A stretch of 64,000 nucleotides of DNA from Pseudomonas fluorescens (GTDB lineage Bacteria > Pseudomonadota > Gammaproteobacteria > Pseudomonadales > Pseudomonadaceae): NCBI RefSeq assembly GCF_902497995.1, contig NZ_CABVII010000008.1:62001-126000 (forward strand). The letters run 5' to 3'. The notes under the pieces are model-generated. The model saw nothing but the letters and a program-made list of their open reading frames with translations. It ran no database searches and was not told the origin of the DNA. Positions 1 through 7,914 of this stretch are shown here, one piece after another. The first letter of the stretch is position 1. Every line of letters starts with the position of its first letter. The translations under genes were made by a program, and so were the position numbers.

Positions 1-248
1 TGGCTGAAGGCTTCGATGTGTTTGTGGTGACGGACGCTTCCGGTACCTTCAACGAACTGACCCGTCAATCGGCCTGGGACCGCATGTCGTCCTCCGGCGC
101 GCAATTGATGACCTGGTTCGGCCTGGCCTGTGAGCTGCATCGTGACTGGCGCAATGACGTGGAAGGCCTGGGCACGTTGTTCTCCAACCACATCCCGGAT
201 TACCGCAACCTGATGACCAGCTACAACACCCTGACCAATAGCAAGTAA
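1..248 (+). CDS. Isochorismatase-like (YcaC-type) hydrolase, C-terminal part
   Basis: The gene is cut by the window edge; about 82 C-terminal residues are visible, with codons in phase from base 3. The stretches VVTDASGTFNE and WFGLACELHRDWRND and the ending IPDYRNLMTSYNTL match the C-terminus of YcaC-type cysteine hydrolases of the isochorismatase superfamily. These are cytosolic oligomeric enzymes, usually annotated only as hydrolases because the physiological substrate is unknown. The catalytic cysteine lies before the visible part, so activity cannot be judged. The gene ends in TAA and is followed directly by a REP pair. Confidence 0.8.
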   Translation, partial: AEGFDVFVVTDASGTFNELTRQSAWDRMSSSGAQLMTWFGLACELHRDWRNDVEGLGTLFSNHIPDYRNLMTSYNTLTNSK

Positions 249-266
249 CCCGGCCAACACACATAT

Positions 267-360
267 CCTGTGGGAGCGGGCTTGCTCGCGAAGACGGCGG
301 CCCAGTCAATATTGATGTCGCCTGACACACCGCTTTCGCGAGCAAGCCCGCTCCCACAGG
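267..360. repeat. REPIN (inverted REP pair), GGGAGCGGGCTTGCTCGCG class
   Basis: Two inverted copies of the REP core GGGAGCGGGCTTGCTCGCG face each other across about 45 bp. The flanking CCTGT/ACAGG is also inverted, so the unit can fold into one long hairpin. It lies between two genes, as is usual for Pseudomonas REPINs mobilised by RAYT transposases. Confidence 0.9.
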
Positions 361-429
361 TTTTGCATTGTTCTCAGGGCATCAATTGCTCCTACACTGT
401 GCCCATCCGCACGTGTCTGGAGTCGCTCG

Positions 430-1872
430 ATGCTGTCCCTGCTCACCGATCATCCATTGCTCTGCGCCCTGGTCCTGATCCTGATCGATCTCGGCCTGTG
501 GCGGTTGATCAGTGCCAATGGCAGGCACTGGAAACTGGTGGTGCGGCTGGTGATTTTCTCGCTGTTCAGCGTCGTGCTGTTCAACGAAGGCCTGAACCCG
601 CTGGAGCCGGCGCCCTGGGCCGACAACGTCCCATTGCACCTGGCGGCGACCGGTTTGCAGATCGGCTGGTGGCTGTTCGGCGCGCGAACCCTGACGGTGC
701 TGATCGGCGCGGTGATGATGCAACGGGTCGGGCACACCGGGCGGTTATTGCAAGATTTGCTCGGTGCGGTGATCTTTTTGATCGCCGTCATCGCCGCGCT
801 GGCCTATGTGCTCGAACTTCCGGTCAAGGGCATCCTGGCCACGTCCGGTGCGTTGGCGATCATCGTCGGCCTGGCCCTGCAAAGCACCCTCAGTGACGTG
901 TTCTCCGGGATCGTCCTCAACACCACCAAACCCTATCAACTGGATGACTGGATCTCCATCGACGGCACCGAAGGCCGGGTCACCGACATCGACTGGCGCG
1001 CCACGCGCCTGCAGACCGCCCAGGGCAGCATGGCAGTGATCCCCAACTCACTGGCGGCCAAGGCCAAGATCATCAACTTCAGCCGCCCGAGCGACATTTT
1101 CGGCGTCTCGATCAGCTTGCAACTGAGCCCCCACGCCCGTCCGAACACGGTGATCGAAGCCCTGGAACGGGCCATGCAGGGCTGCCGTCAGTTATTGAGC
1201 AAACCGGCACCCAGCGTCTCGTTGAAAAGCTCCAGCAGCACCGGGATGGAATACGAGATCAGCGGTTTCGTCGAATCCATGGATCAGAAGCGCATGGTGC
1301 GCAATCAGCTGTTCGACCTGGCGTTCCGGCACTTGCATGCATCCGGTGTCAGCCTGTTGTCGAGCGTCGAATCGAATGCACAGGCCAACCTGTCACGGCC
1401 ACGGGCATTGCTCGACACCTCGAACATTTTCTCGACCCTGCGTCAGGAAGAGAAGGAAACCTTCAGCCAGAACATGACACTGCAAACCTTCCGCGCCGGC
1501 GAACTGATTCTGCCGGCAGGGGAGGTCAGCGATCATCTGTTGATCATCGAATCCGGGGTGGTCTCGGTGGAGCTGAGCCGTGGCGGCGTCCTGTTCGAGT
1601 CCGGGCGCATGGGGCCGGGCGAGGTGATCGGCGAGGGCGGGATATTGTCCGATACGGCACTCCAGGCGCAGTTCACCGCCAAGACATTCTGCAGCCTGTA
1701 CCGGATCGAGAAGGAATACCTCAAACCCTGCCTGGATGCGCGGCATGACATCGGCGAGGCGATGAAGGCGCTGCTGGATTTCCGCTTGAACAAGGCTCGC
1801 ACGCTCACCGAGGAAGTGCCTAAGGCTGTGGAGAAGAGGGGTTTTCTGCAGTGGTTGCGCAACCGAGCGTAG
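430..1872 (+). CDS. MscS-family mechanosensitive channel with C-terminal cyclic-nucleotide-binding domain
   Basis: The 480-residue protein starts with several hydrophobic segments (about residues 10-30, 35-55, 75-95 and 108-130). A pore helix of MscS type follows (about 137-165, containing GLALQSTLSDVFSGIVL), then a beta domain with the MscS-like stretch DWISIDGTEGRVTDIDWRATRL. Residues about 325-445 form a cyclic-nucleotide-binding fold (FRAGELILPAGE, then GPGEVIGEGG). It is therefore predicted to be an inner-membrane channel gated by membrane tension and possibly modulated by a cyclic nucleotide. A GGAG 8-9 bases upstream supports the ATG at 430. The ligand cannot be read from the sequence. 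The gene stands alone, between a REPIN and a 298-bp gap. Confidence 0.85.
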   Translation: MLSLLTDHPLLCALVLILIDLGLWRLISANGRHWKLVVRLVIFSLFSVVLFNEGLNPLEPAPWADNVPLHLAATGLQIGWWLFGARTLTVLIGAVMMQRVGHTGRLLQDLLGAVIFLIAVIAALAYVLELPVKGILATSGALAIIVGLALQSTLSDVFSGIVLNTTKPYQLDDWISIDGTEGRVTDIDWRATRLQTAQGSMAVIPNSLAAKAKIINFSRPSDIFGVSISLQLSPHARPNTVIEALERAMQGCRQLLSKPAPSVSLKSSSSTGMEYEISGFVESMDQKRMVRNQLFDLAFRHLHASGVSLLSSVESNAQANLSRPRALLDTSNIFSTLRQEEKETFSQNMTLQTFRAGELILPAGEVSDHLLIIESGVVSVELSRGGVLFESGRMGPGEVIGEGGILSDTALQAQFTAKTFCSLYRIEKEYLKPCLDARHDIGEAMKALLDFRLNKARTLTEEVPKAVEKRGFLQWLRNRA

Positions 1873-2170
1873 GGGTTCGAAGGTCACGGGGGCGGGTGCA
1901 ATCGAGTGAGCCGTCAGTCGGCGCCAGGCGAACAAGTTGTTCACCGACCAGGGTGCGGTCATCACTGTTCCAATCCTCGAACGGCGCATGTTGCCAAACC
2001 ATGCCAACCGGGCCGGCCATCAATTGATGTCGGTGCAGTGATGGCAATTACCCATGTGGATTATTTTCGAGCCAGCCCATTGGCATCCTCGACTTCACAA
2101 TAATTGGCTATTTGCTAGCTGTCGGTGCGGGATTAACGTAGCGCCACATCCTTTGTTACTGGAGCCCACC
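1873..2170. other. Intergenic region, no supported gene
   Basis: This 298-bp gap holds no REP element or clear terminator. A short minus-strand frame (about 1820-2047) overlaps the end of the channel gene and has no recognisable domain, so it is not called. The only clear signal is the GGAG Shine-Dalgarno at 2161-2164 serving the next gene. Confidence 0.5.
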
Positions 2171-2611
2171 ATGCAACCTCGTATCGATTTCTACACCGCT
2201 TCCCCCGACGCCCTCAAAGCCATGATCGCCCTGGAAACCGCCGTGTCGAAGCTGCCACTGGAAAAGTCGCTGATCGAACTGGTCAAGCTGCGCGCCTCGC
2301 AGATCAACGGCTGCGCCTTCTGCATCGACATGCACACCGCCGATGCAATCAAGGGGGGTGAAACGCCACGCCGCCTGTTCGCCGTGACCGCCTGGCGCGA
2401 GGCGCCGTTTTTCACCGAGCGCGAGCGCGCCGCCCTGGCCTGGACCGAATCCTTGACCCAGCTCAGCCTGACCCACGCGCCGGATGAAGACTATGAACTG
2501 GCGGCCGCCCAGTTCAGCCCCAAGGAAATGGTCGACCTGAGCGTGGCGATTTCCACCATCAACAGCTGGAACCGCCTGGCGGTAGGTTTTCGCAAGATGC
2601 CTCAGGAGTAA
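2171..2611 (+). CDS. Carboxymuconolactone decarboxylase / AhpD-like protein
   Basis: This 146-residue protein has the CMD/AhpD fold signature KSLIELVKLRASQINGCAFC followed by DMHTADA. The CxxC pair (CAFC) and the nearby His are the redox centre used by AhpD-type peroxidases. It is likely a cytosolic alkylhydroperoxidase or related thiol oxidoreductase. The ATG at 2171 is chosen because GGAG sits just upstream and the family normally begins close to a motif such as QPRIDFY; a longer in-frame reading from 2054 has no homology-like content. Substrate unknown. It converges on the emrB remnant at 2651. Confidence 0.85.
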   Translation: MQPRIDFYTASPDALKAMIALETAVSKLPLEKSLIELVKLRASQINGCAFCIDMHTADAIKGGETPRRLFAVTAWREAPFFTERERAALAWTESLTQLSLTHAPDEDYELAAAQFSPKEMVDLSVAISTINSWNRLAVGFRKMPQE

Positions 2612-2650
2612 CACGCAAGTCTCAATATTCACTCGCCACGGCCCGTAGTT

Positions 2651-2709
2651 GCACCTTGCGATCAAAGGCACCATCGCCGTGGCGAGGATGAAACGGACTA
2701 TGGTCATCT
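2651..2709. repeat. Decayed duplicate of the emrB 3' end (left copy)
   Basis: This stretch matches 4859-4917 in the same orientation, with about 53 of 59 aligned columns identical and one single-base gap. Read on the minus strand it encodes FILATAMVPL, which is the C-terminus of the EmrB-like protein encoded at 4824-6416. It is a non-coding remnant. Together with 4859-4917 it brackets the DUF3857 gene. Confidence 0.8.
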
Positions 2710-2837
2710 GAAGGACGTTTCTGTAGGACCTATGTAGGAGTGTTCTGATTCTACTTTCAGCGTCGAGGGAGGTGCATTTTTTGACGTAATGCTGCGGTAT
2801 ATTGCGAACACATCTAATTTATCAAGTGTGTTCATAT

Positions 2838-4700
2838 ATGCGACTTTCTATCTTCCAGTATTTGCGATTGCTTGGGTTCATCGCCTGCTGTCTTATGGCA
2901 GTCACCCCGGCATTGGCCAATAACGATGGCGCAGACACCTCGGTCACAATCGAAAAAGATATTCGCAAGTATGTCATTAACGCAGATGGCAGCTTCATAG
3001 CCACCCATGACGTAGTGATCTTGATTAACGAAGAGCGGGCCGTTAAGGTTTATGCACAATATTATTTGAACTACAACCGAAGCCTTGAAAATCTGGAGGT
3101 TGTCGAGGCATTCACGCAAAAGCCGGATGGTCGCAAGTTTGTGGTCCAGCCTGACCAGATCAAAGAGCAACAAGAGCGCGGATCAGCAGACGCACCAATG
3201 TTTCAGGACACGTTGGTCAAGGTGGTCATCTTTCCCGACGTCGCTGTGGGTGACCGCCTTTTTATTCGATTCAAAACACATCGCAACACTGCATTGTTCC
3301 CACAGCACTTCGAGTCGTTATCACATCCCACGTTTCACCCTACCAAGCAATACACGCTTGTTTATGACTTGCCGCAGAGCATGCCATTGTACGCCGATGC
3401 TCGAGGCTTCAAGGCCAGCGATCCTGTCACTATGGCGGGACGAACCATTTACCGCTGGGACAATGTCCCTGAAAAAAAAGCTCGTATCGAAAATGGCTCT
3501 GTCGCTTATCAGGATTACGGCCAGTATCTAGCAGTTTCTACATTTCCTGACTTCCAGGCATTTGCCCAGGCTTACGATGCCCGGGCGAAGAGTCGTGTAA
3601 CAGCAGAAATAAGTCAGTTGGCACAAACGATAACCGCCCATCTGGTTGACCCTCGGGACAAAGCGATTGCCCTGAATGATTGGGTACGAAAAAATATCCG
3701 CTATGTTGCAGTCTATGTAGGGGCGGGCAGTGTCGTTCCCAATCCGGTCGAAACGATTCTGGCCAATCGCTATGGAGACTGCAAAGATCACGTAGTGTTG
3801 TTGGAGTCATTGCTTGCGGCGGTGGCTATCGAGAGTACACCGGCGCTTCTAAATTCCGAGAATGCTTATACCTTGCCCAAGGTCCCAACCCTGGGTGTGA
3901 TTAATCATGTTATTACCTATATTCCAGCACTGGATCTTTACCTGGACTCGACCGCAGAAGGGGTTGCGGGCGGTTATCTGCCTATTTTCAACCTGGATAA
4001 ACCTGTCGTTTTCAGCAAGTCAGGAACGCTGGGACGCACACCTTCTACCCAAGGCGGAAAGATTGAGAGCAACACGGTGTTCAAGGTTCGCGCAAACGGT
4101 GAGGCTGACTTTACCCACTCATCCCGAATTACAGGTTGGGCAGCAGAACCCAATCGTTACGCTGTTAACGCCATGAGCGTTGTTGATAGAAATCAGTTGG
4201 TGCAAAAACTCCTGGCGAGCTACGGACAGAAGGGCAAAGGAGAGTTCAGCGCCACCCCACTTGAGGCCGGCAATAACGAACTTTCAATAGAAATGGTCGG
4301 TCTGTCGGAGAATCTGGTTGCCTTGCCGGGGCCTACGGGCGTTTTCACTATGAGCAGCTTCGTTGGAGGTATTGCGCAGAACGTTTTTACCTTCGCAGCG
4401 GAGAGCGACCGTGTTCAGGCCTTTACCTGCATCTCGGGAGTGACTGAAGAGCAGGCGCGTTTTGAATTTGCAAAAGAGGTCAGTATTGTCGCGGTGCCTA
4501 AGTCAATGACCTTGCGGCATGAGAAGTTCGAGTACACCTCCAGCTACTTAAAAGAGCCTGGTGCAGTGGTTGTTCGTCGCTACTTGAAATTTTACAACCC
4601 CAGTGCGTTGTGCAGTCCTGATGATTTCAAAGGTATGAGTTCAGTGATTGGCTCAATGGTAAGCGATTTGAAATCACAGATCGTGGTTCAGGTTCAATAG
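2838..4700 (+). CDS. DUF3857 / transglutaminase-like secreted protein
   Basis: The protein has about 620 residues from the ATG at 2838. This start gives a clean signal peptide (MRLSIFQYLRLLGFIACC... ending in ALA); a TTG at 2802 would place extra residues in front of it. The N-terminal half is a DUF3857 beta domain and the centre is a transglutaminase-like domain. The catalytic triad is readable: Cys315 in RYGDCKDH, His357 in INHVITY and Asp370 in YLDST. It is predicted to act in the periplasm as a cysteine peptidase- or transglutaminase-like enzyme of unknown substrate. Codon and base use is lower in G+C than the neighbours (28 and 32 G+C in two 60-base blocks at 3001 and 3841). With the flanking direct repeats this suggests acquisition by transfer. 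Confidence 0.8.
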   Translation: MRLSIFQYLRLLGFIACCLMAVTPALANNDGADTSVTIEKDIRKYVINADGSFIATHDVVILINEERAVKVYAQYYLNYNRSLENLEVVEAFTQKPDGRKFVVQPDQIKEQQERGSADAPMFQDTLVKVVIFPDVAVGDRLFIRFKTHRNTALFPQHFESLSHPTFHPTKQYTLVYDLPQSMPLYADARGFKASDPVTMAGRTIYRWDNVPEKKARIENGSVAYQDYGQYLAVSTFPDFQAFAQAYDARAKSRVTAEISQLAQTITAHLVDPRDKAIALNDWVRKNIRYVAVYVGAGSVVPNPVETILANRYGDCKDHVVLLESLLAAVAIESTPALLNSENAYTLPKVPTLGVINHVITYIPALDLYLDSTAEGVAGGYLPIFNLDKPVVFSKSGTLGRTPSTQGGKIESNTVFKVRANGEADFTHSSRITGWAAEPNRYAVNAMSVVDRNQLVQKLLASYGQKGKGEFSATPLEAGNNELSIEMVGLSENLVALPGPTGVFTMSSFVGGIAQNVFTFAAESDRVQAFTCISGVTEEQARFEFAKEVSIVAVPKSMTLRHEKFEYTSSYLKEPGAVVVRRYLKFYNPSALCSPDDFKGMSSVIGSMVSDLKSQIVVQVQ

Positions 4701-4767
4701 GGTTGGCGAGTTCGAGGTGTCGCAAAAGTGCCGGTATAAGAGGGTGCGTCGTAGTTGACTGGTTGAT

Positions 4768-4787
4768 TGGAGGCCGCACAGCCTCCA
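4768..4787. terminator. Short hairpin between convergent genes
   Basis: TGGAGGC and GCCTCCA form a 7-bp stem around CGCACA, between the ends of the DUF3857 gene and the minus-strand emrB. No T tract follows, so it is only a possible terminator. Confidence 0.35.
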
Positions 4788-4823
4788 GTGATATTGATCT
4801 AACGTATAGACCCACGAGCGTTC

Positions 4824-6416
4824 TCAATGACCATCCGCACTCGGCGCGGCCGGTGGATGCACCTTGCGCATCAAGGGCACCATCGCCGTGGCGAGGATGA
4901 AGCCGACCATGATCATCAGGAACGCGTCGCCGTAGGTTTGCGTCTGGGCCTCGCGGTAGGTCAGCAACCAGAGGTGGCGCAGGCTGGCGGTGACGCCGAC
5001 GTCGCCGCTCTGGCCAAGGACGGCGAAGTTGTTGCCGACTTGGGCCAGCCACTGATTCAACGCTTCGTTGCTGCTATTGAGGTTTTCGGCCAGTCGGGTG
5101 AAATGCAGGTTGGTGCGGTCATTGAGGATGGTCGCGCACGCAGCGATGCCAATGGCGCCCCCCAGGTTTCGCATCAGATTGAACAGTCCCGAGGCATGCT
5201 TGAGCCGCGACGGCGCCAGTCCGCCGAGGGTCAGGGTAACGGCGGGCGGCACCGCCAATTGCTGGGCAATCCCGCGCAAGGCCTGCGGCAGCATCAATTC
5301 CCTGGCCCCCCAGTCATGGGTGATCGGGCTGAAATCCCACATCGACAGGGCAAACAGCCCAAGGCCGGTCATCATGATCCAGCGCAGGTCGATGCGGTTG
5401 GCCAGGAAGGCGTACAGCGGAATCGCCAGGATCTGGAACACCCCGGTGGAGAAAACCGCCAGGCCAATGTCCATCGCACCATAACCACGCACCCGGCCGA
5501 GAAACAGCGGCGTCAGGTAAATAGTGGCGAACAGGCCGATTCCGGTGACGAACGAAAAGAAACAGCCGAGGGCGAAGTTGCGGTCTTTCAGGGCCCGCAG
5601 GTCGACGATCGGATTGGCCACGTGCAGGGTGCGGCCGATGAAGGCGAGACCGGCCAGTCCGCTGATCCACGCCGTGGTCAGGATCGTGCTGTCGCTGAAC
5701 CAGTTCCAGCGCGGGCCTTCTTCGAGGGTGTATTCCAGGCAGCCGAGGAACAGCGCCAGGAACAGCATGCTCAGGTAGTCGGCACCCTTGAGCAGCGACA
5801 GTTCCGGCTGGTCGATTTTGACCAGCATCGGCACCGCCACAGCGACGAAAATCCCCGGTACCAGGTTGATGTAGAACAACCAGTGCCAAGACGCAATGTC
5901 GGTGATCCAGCCACCGATCACCGGCCCCAGGGTCGGTGCCAATGAGGCCACCGCGCCGATGGTTGCAGCAGCGATCACCCGTTGTTTGCCGCTGAAGAAA
6001 ATAAACGCGGTGGTGAACACCAACGGGATCATCGAACCGCCGAGAAACCCCTGCAGGGCACGGAAGGCGATCATGCTCTGGATGTTCCAGGCCGCGCCGC
6101 AGAGCAGGCTGGCCAGGGTAAAACCCACCGCCGAGGCGCAGAACAGCCAGCGAGTCGAGAACACCCGGGACAGCCAACCGGACAGCGGAATCACGATGAT
6201 TTCGGCGATCAGGTAACTGGTTTGTACCCACGCGGTTTCGTCGGTGCCCGCCGAAAGTCCGCCGCCGATATCCCGTAACGAGGCGGAGACGATCTGGATA
6301 TCCAGCAGGGCGATGAACATGCCGATGCACATGCTGGCGAAGGCGAAGACCTTGGTCGCCGTCGCCATGCTCGCGGCATCGAATGGTTGCGCGGGGGCGG
6401 CGAGGTCGCGGCTCAT
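4824..6416 (-). CDS. emrB: EmrB-like DHA2-family MFS drug exporter
   Basis: The 530-residue inner-membrane protein has the 14-helix pattern of the DHA2 (EmrB/QacA) family. The first helix carries ALLDIQIVSASL, where family members have a D-x-T/Q-IVN motif. GPVIGGWITD is motif C of drug/H+ antiporters. It should export hydrophobic compounds by proton antiport with the adaptor encoded just upstream; its ATG overlaps the adaptor gene by 4 bp. Unlike the second system at 49.9-54.8 kb, no outer-membrane partner gene is adjacent, so it would have to borrow one. Its 3' end is duplicated as a remnant at 2651-2709. Confidence 0.9.
   Translation of the reverse strand: MSRDLAAPAQPFDAASMATATKVFAFASMCIGMFIALLDIQIVSASLRDIGGGLSAGTDETAWVQTSYLIAEIIVIPLSGWLSRVFSTRWLFCASAVGFTLASLLCGAAWNIQSMIAFRALQGFLGGSMIPLVFTTAFIFFSGKQRVIAAATIGAVASLAPTLGPVIGGWITDIASWHWLFYINLVPGIFVAVAVPMLVKIDQPELSLLKGADYLSMLFLALFLGCLEYTLEEGPRWNWFSDSTILTTAWISGLAGLAFIGRTLHVANPIVDLRALKDRNFALGCFFSFVTGIGLFATIYLTPLFLGRVRGYGAMDIGLAVFSTGVFQILAIPLYAFLANRIDLRWIMMTGLGLFALSMWDFSPITHDWGARELMLPQALRGIAQQLAVPPAVTLTLGGLAPSRLKHASGLFNLMRNLGGAIGIAACATILNDRTNLHFTRLAENLNSSNEALNQWLAQVGNNFAVLGQSGDVGVTASLRHLWLLTYREAQTQTYGDAFLMIMVGFILATAMVPLMRKVHPPAAPSADGH
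4859..4917. repeat. emrB 3' end matching the remnant at 2651-2709 (right copy)
   Basis: This is the intact coding copy of the direct repeat described at 2651-2709. It encodes the last part of EmrB (FILATAMVPLMRKVH on the minus strand). The pair differs by five substitutions and one indel, so the duplication is not recent, or the left copy came from a diverged relative. Confidence 0.8.
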
Positions 6417-7534
6417 GGTGCGCTGGCCACGGCTGGGGTTTCAGGCGCCTGGCGGGTATCCACTTCAGCGGTCACCGACAGGCCCGGACGAAGATGGCCA
6501 AGCACGCCGTCGGCCGGGTCGAGCAGGATTCGCACCGGCACCCGCTGCACGATCTTGGTGAAGTTGCCGGTGGCGTTTTCCGGCGGCAGTACGCTGAATT
6601 GCGAACCGCTGGCCGGGGCGAGGCTGTCCAGATGACCGTGGAATGGCTGTCCCGAGAGCACGTCGGCATGAATGATCACCCGCTGGCCCGGCGTCATGCG
6701 TGCCAATTGATCTTCCTTGAAATTGGCGTCAACCCATAGCCCGCGGGCCGGCACGACCGACAGCTGTTGCGAACCGGCCTGGGCATAAGCGCCGGCTCGC
6801 GCCCGACGATTGCCAATCACGCCATCGATCGGCGCCCGCAGCTCGGTGTAGCCAACATTCAGTTGCGCCAGGTCACGCTCGGCCCGGGCCTGCATCAACG
6901 CAGCGCGGGCTTGTTGTTTTTGGGTTTCGATCACGACCAGCTGGCGTTGTGCGGCCAGCAGTTCGGCCTGGGCCCTGGCACTCAGCGCCTGGGCAGTCTT
7001 GAAGGTGGCGTCGGCGCGCTGGGCACTTTCCACCGAGACGGCATTGCTGCTGACCAGGCGTTTGTAGCGTGTATTGTCGTCCCGTGAACGGGCGGTTTCG
7101 GCGCCAGCGGCATCGATCCCGGCACGGGCCTGGCCGATCACCGCGTGTTGCAGTTGTTCGGTGGCGTCGAGGTTGGCGAGCAACGCTTGCTCGGCAGCCA
7201 CCGCACCTTCGGCCTTGGCCAGGTTGGCGCGGTAGTCACGGGAATCGAGCCGAATCAGCACGTCGCCGGCCTTGACCTGCTGGTTGTCGGTGACCAGCAC
7301 TTCTTCGATATACCCCGCGACCTTTGGCCCGATCACCGTCACGTCGGCACCGATGTAGGCATCGTCGGTTTCTTCGATGAAACGGCCGGCGGTCCACCAG
7401 TGACTCGCGTACAACCCCGCGATCACCAGGCCGGCGATGGCGGCAGTCAATAGCAACAGGCGCCTGAGCAGGGCAGGCCTGGGGGATTTCACTGGGAGCG
7501 CAAGGTCGGATTCAAGGCTGGGCATGCTGGTCAT
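6413..7534 (-). CDS. emrA: EmrA-like HlyD-family membrane fusion protein
   Basis: The protein has 373 residues when started at the ATG at 7534, which has an ACAGG about 10 bases upstream; in-frame ATGs at 7570 and 7582 are alternatives. It has one N-terminal membrane anchor (LLLLTAAIAGLVIAGLY). A biotinyl-lipoyl half-motif follows (TDDAYIGADVTVIGPKVAGY), then a long alpha-helical hairpin rich in Ala and Gln, and a beta-barrel domain with LWVDANFKEDQL. These are features of EmrA adaptors that link an inner-membrane EmrB pump to an outer-membrane channel. It is the first gene of a two-gene operon and overlaps emrB by 4 bp. Confidence 0.9.
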   Translation of the reverse strand: MTSMPSLESDLALPVKSPRPALLRRLLLLTAAIAGLVIAGLYASHWWTAGRFIEETDDAYIGADVTVIGPKVAGYIEEVLVTDNQQVKAGDVLIRLDSRDYRANLAKAEGAVAAEQALLANLDATEQLQHAVIGQARAGIDAAGAETARSRDDNTRYKRLVSSNAVSVESAQRADATFKTAQALSARAQAELLAAQRQLVVIETQKQQARAALMQARAERDLAQLNVGYTELRAPIDGVIGNRRARAGAYAQAGSQQLSVVPARGLWVDANFKEDQLARMTPGQRVIIHADVLSGQPFHGHLDSLAPASGSQFSVLPPENATGNFTKIVQRVPVRILLDPADGVLGHLRPGLSVTAEVDTRQAPETPAVASAP

Positions 7535-7914
7535 GGTGGATGGCCTGTCGAAATTTGTTATTACGACCATAATATGATGCATGTAATATTTCGTTGCAAA
7601 TCATTTTCGCTGCCGATCGTCAGGTCGGATGTAGGAAGCCGAAATCTGGAAAAAACGAGGAGTGACGGAAGGGCTAGGCGGCCATGTAGGAAAAGTCGGC
7701 AAAAAGTCAGGCGCGAGTAGGAAACGAAACATAGAAAGTTGAATAAAGAGTAGGAAGCAAGAAAATTTAAGTAAGAAAGATGAAGTAAAAGTAGGGCGCT
7801 AGTTGAACTAGTACGCTTAAGGTGTTTAAGCAGTCGTCATTACCATGTTGAATAAATTCGGCAACTTTCCAATGATCCGTCGCATAGACGAAATGGCATT
7901 GCGCCCTTTCAGAG
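7535..7914. promoter_or_regulatory. Divergent intergenic region with phased GTAGGAA-type repeats
   Basis: This 380-bp region separates emrA (minus) from the TpsB gene (plus). The plus strand is strikingly purine-rich from about 7630 to 7797. GTAGGAA occurs at 7631, 7686, 7717 and 7750, with the variants GTAAGAA at 7771 and GTAGGGC at 7791. The start-to-start distances are 55, 31, 33, 21 and 20 bases, close to whole helical turns. The region near 7560-7590 is AT-rich around ATGCAT and is a likely emrA promoter area. No gene is called here. Confidence 0.45.
7815..7831. promoter_or_regulatory. Inverted repeat GCTTAA-N5-TTAAGC
   Basis: A perfect 6-bp inverted repeat with a 5-base spacer lies about 85 bp before the TpsB start. 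Its size fits a dimeric regulator site, but no T run follows, so a terminator is unlikely. The binding protein is unknown. Confidence 0.35.

Noticed and set aside
267..360. REP pairs read as CRISPR repeats or transposon ends
   Set aside because: They are inverted pairs dispersed singly between genes, with no regular spacers, no cas genes and no target-site duplications.
1820..2047. A 75-residue minus-strand frame overlapping the end of the channel gene
   Set aside because: No recognisable domain and a large overlap with a real gene. It could be a remnant, but nothing supports calling it.
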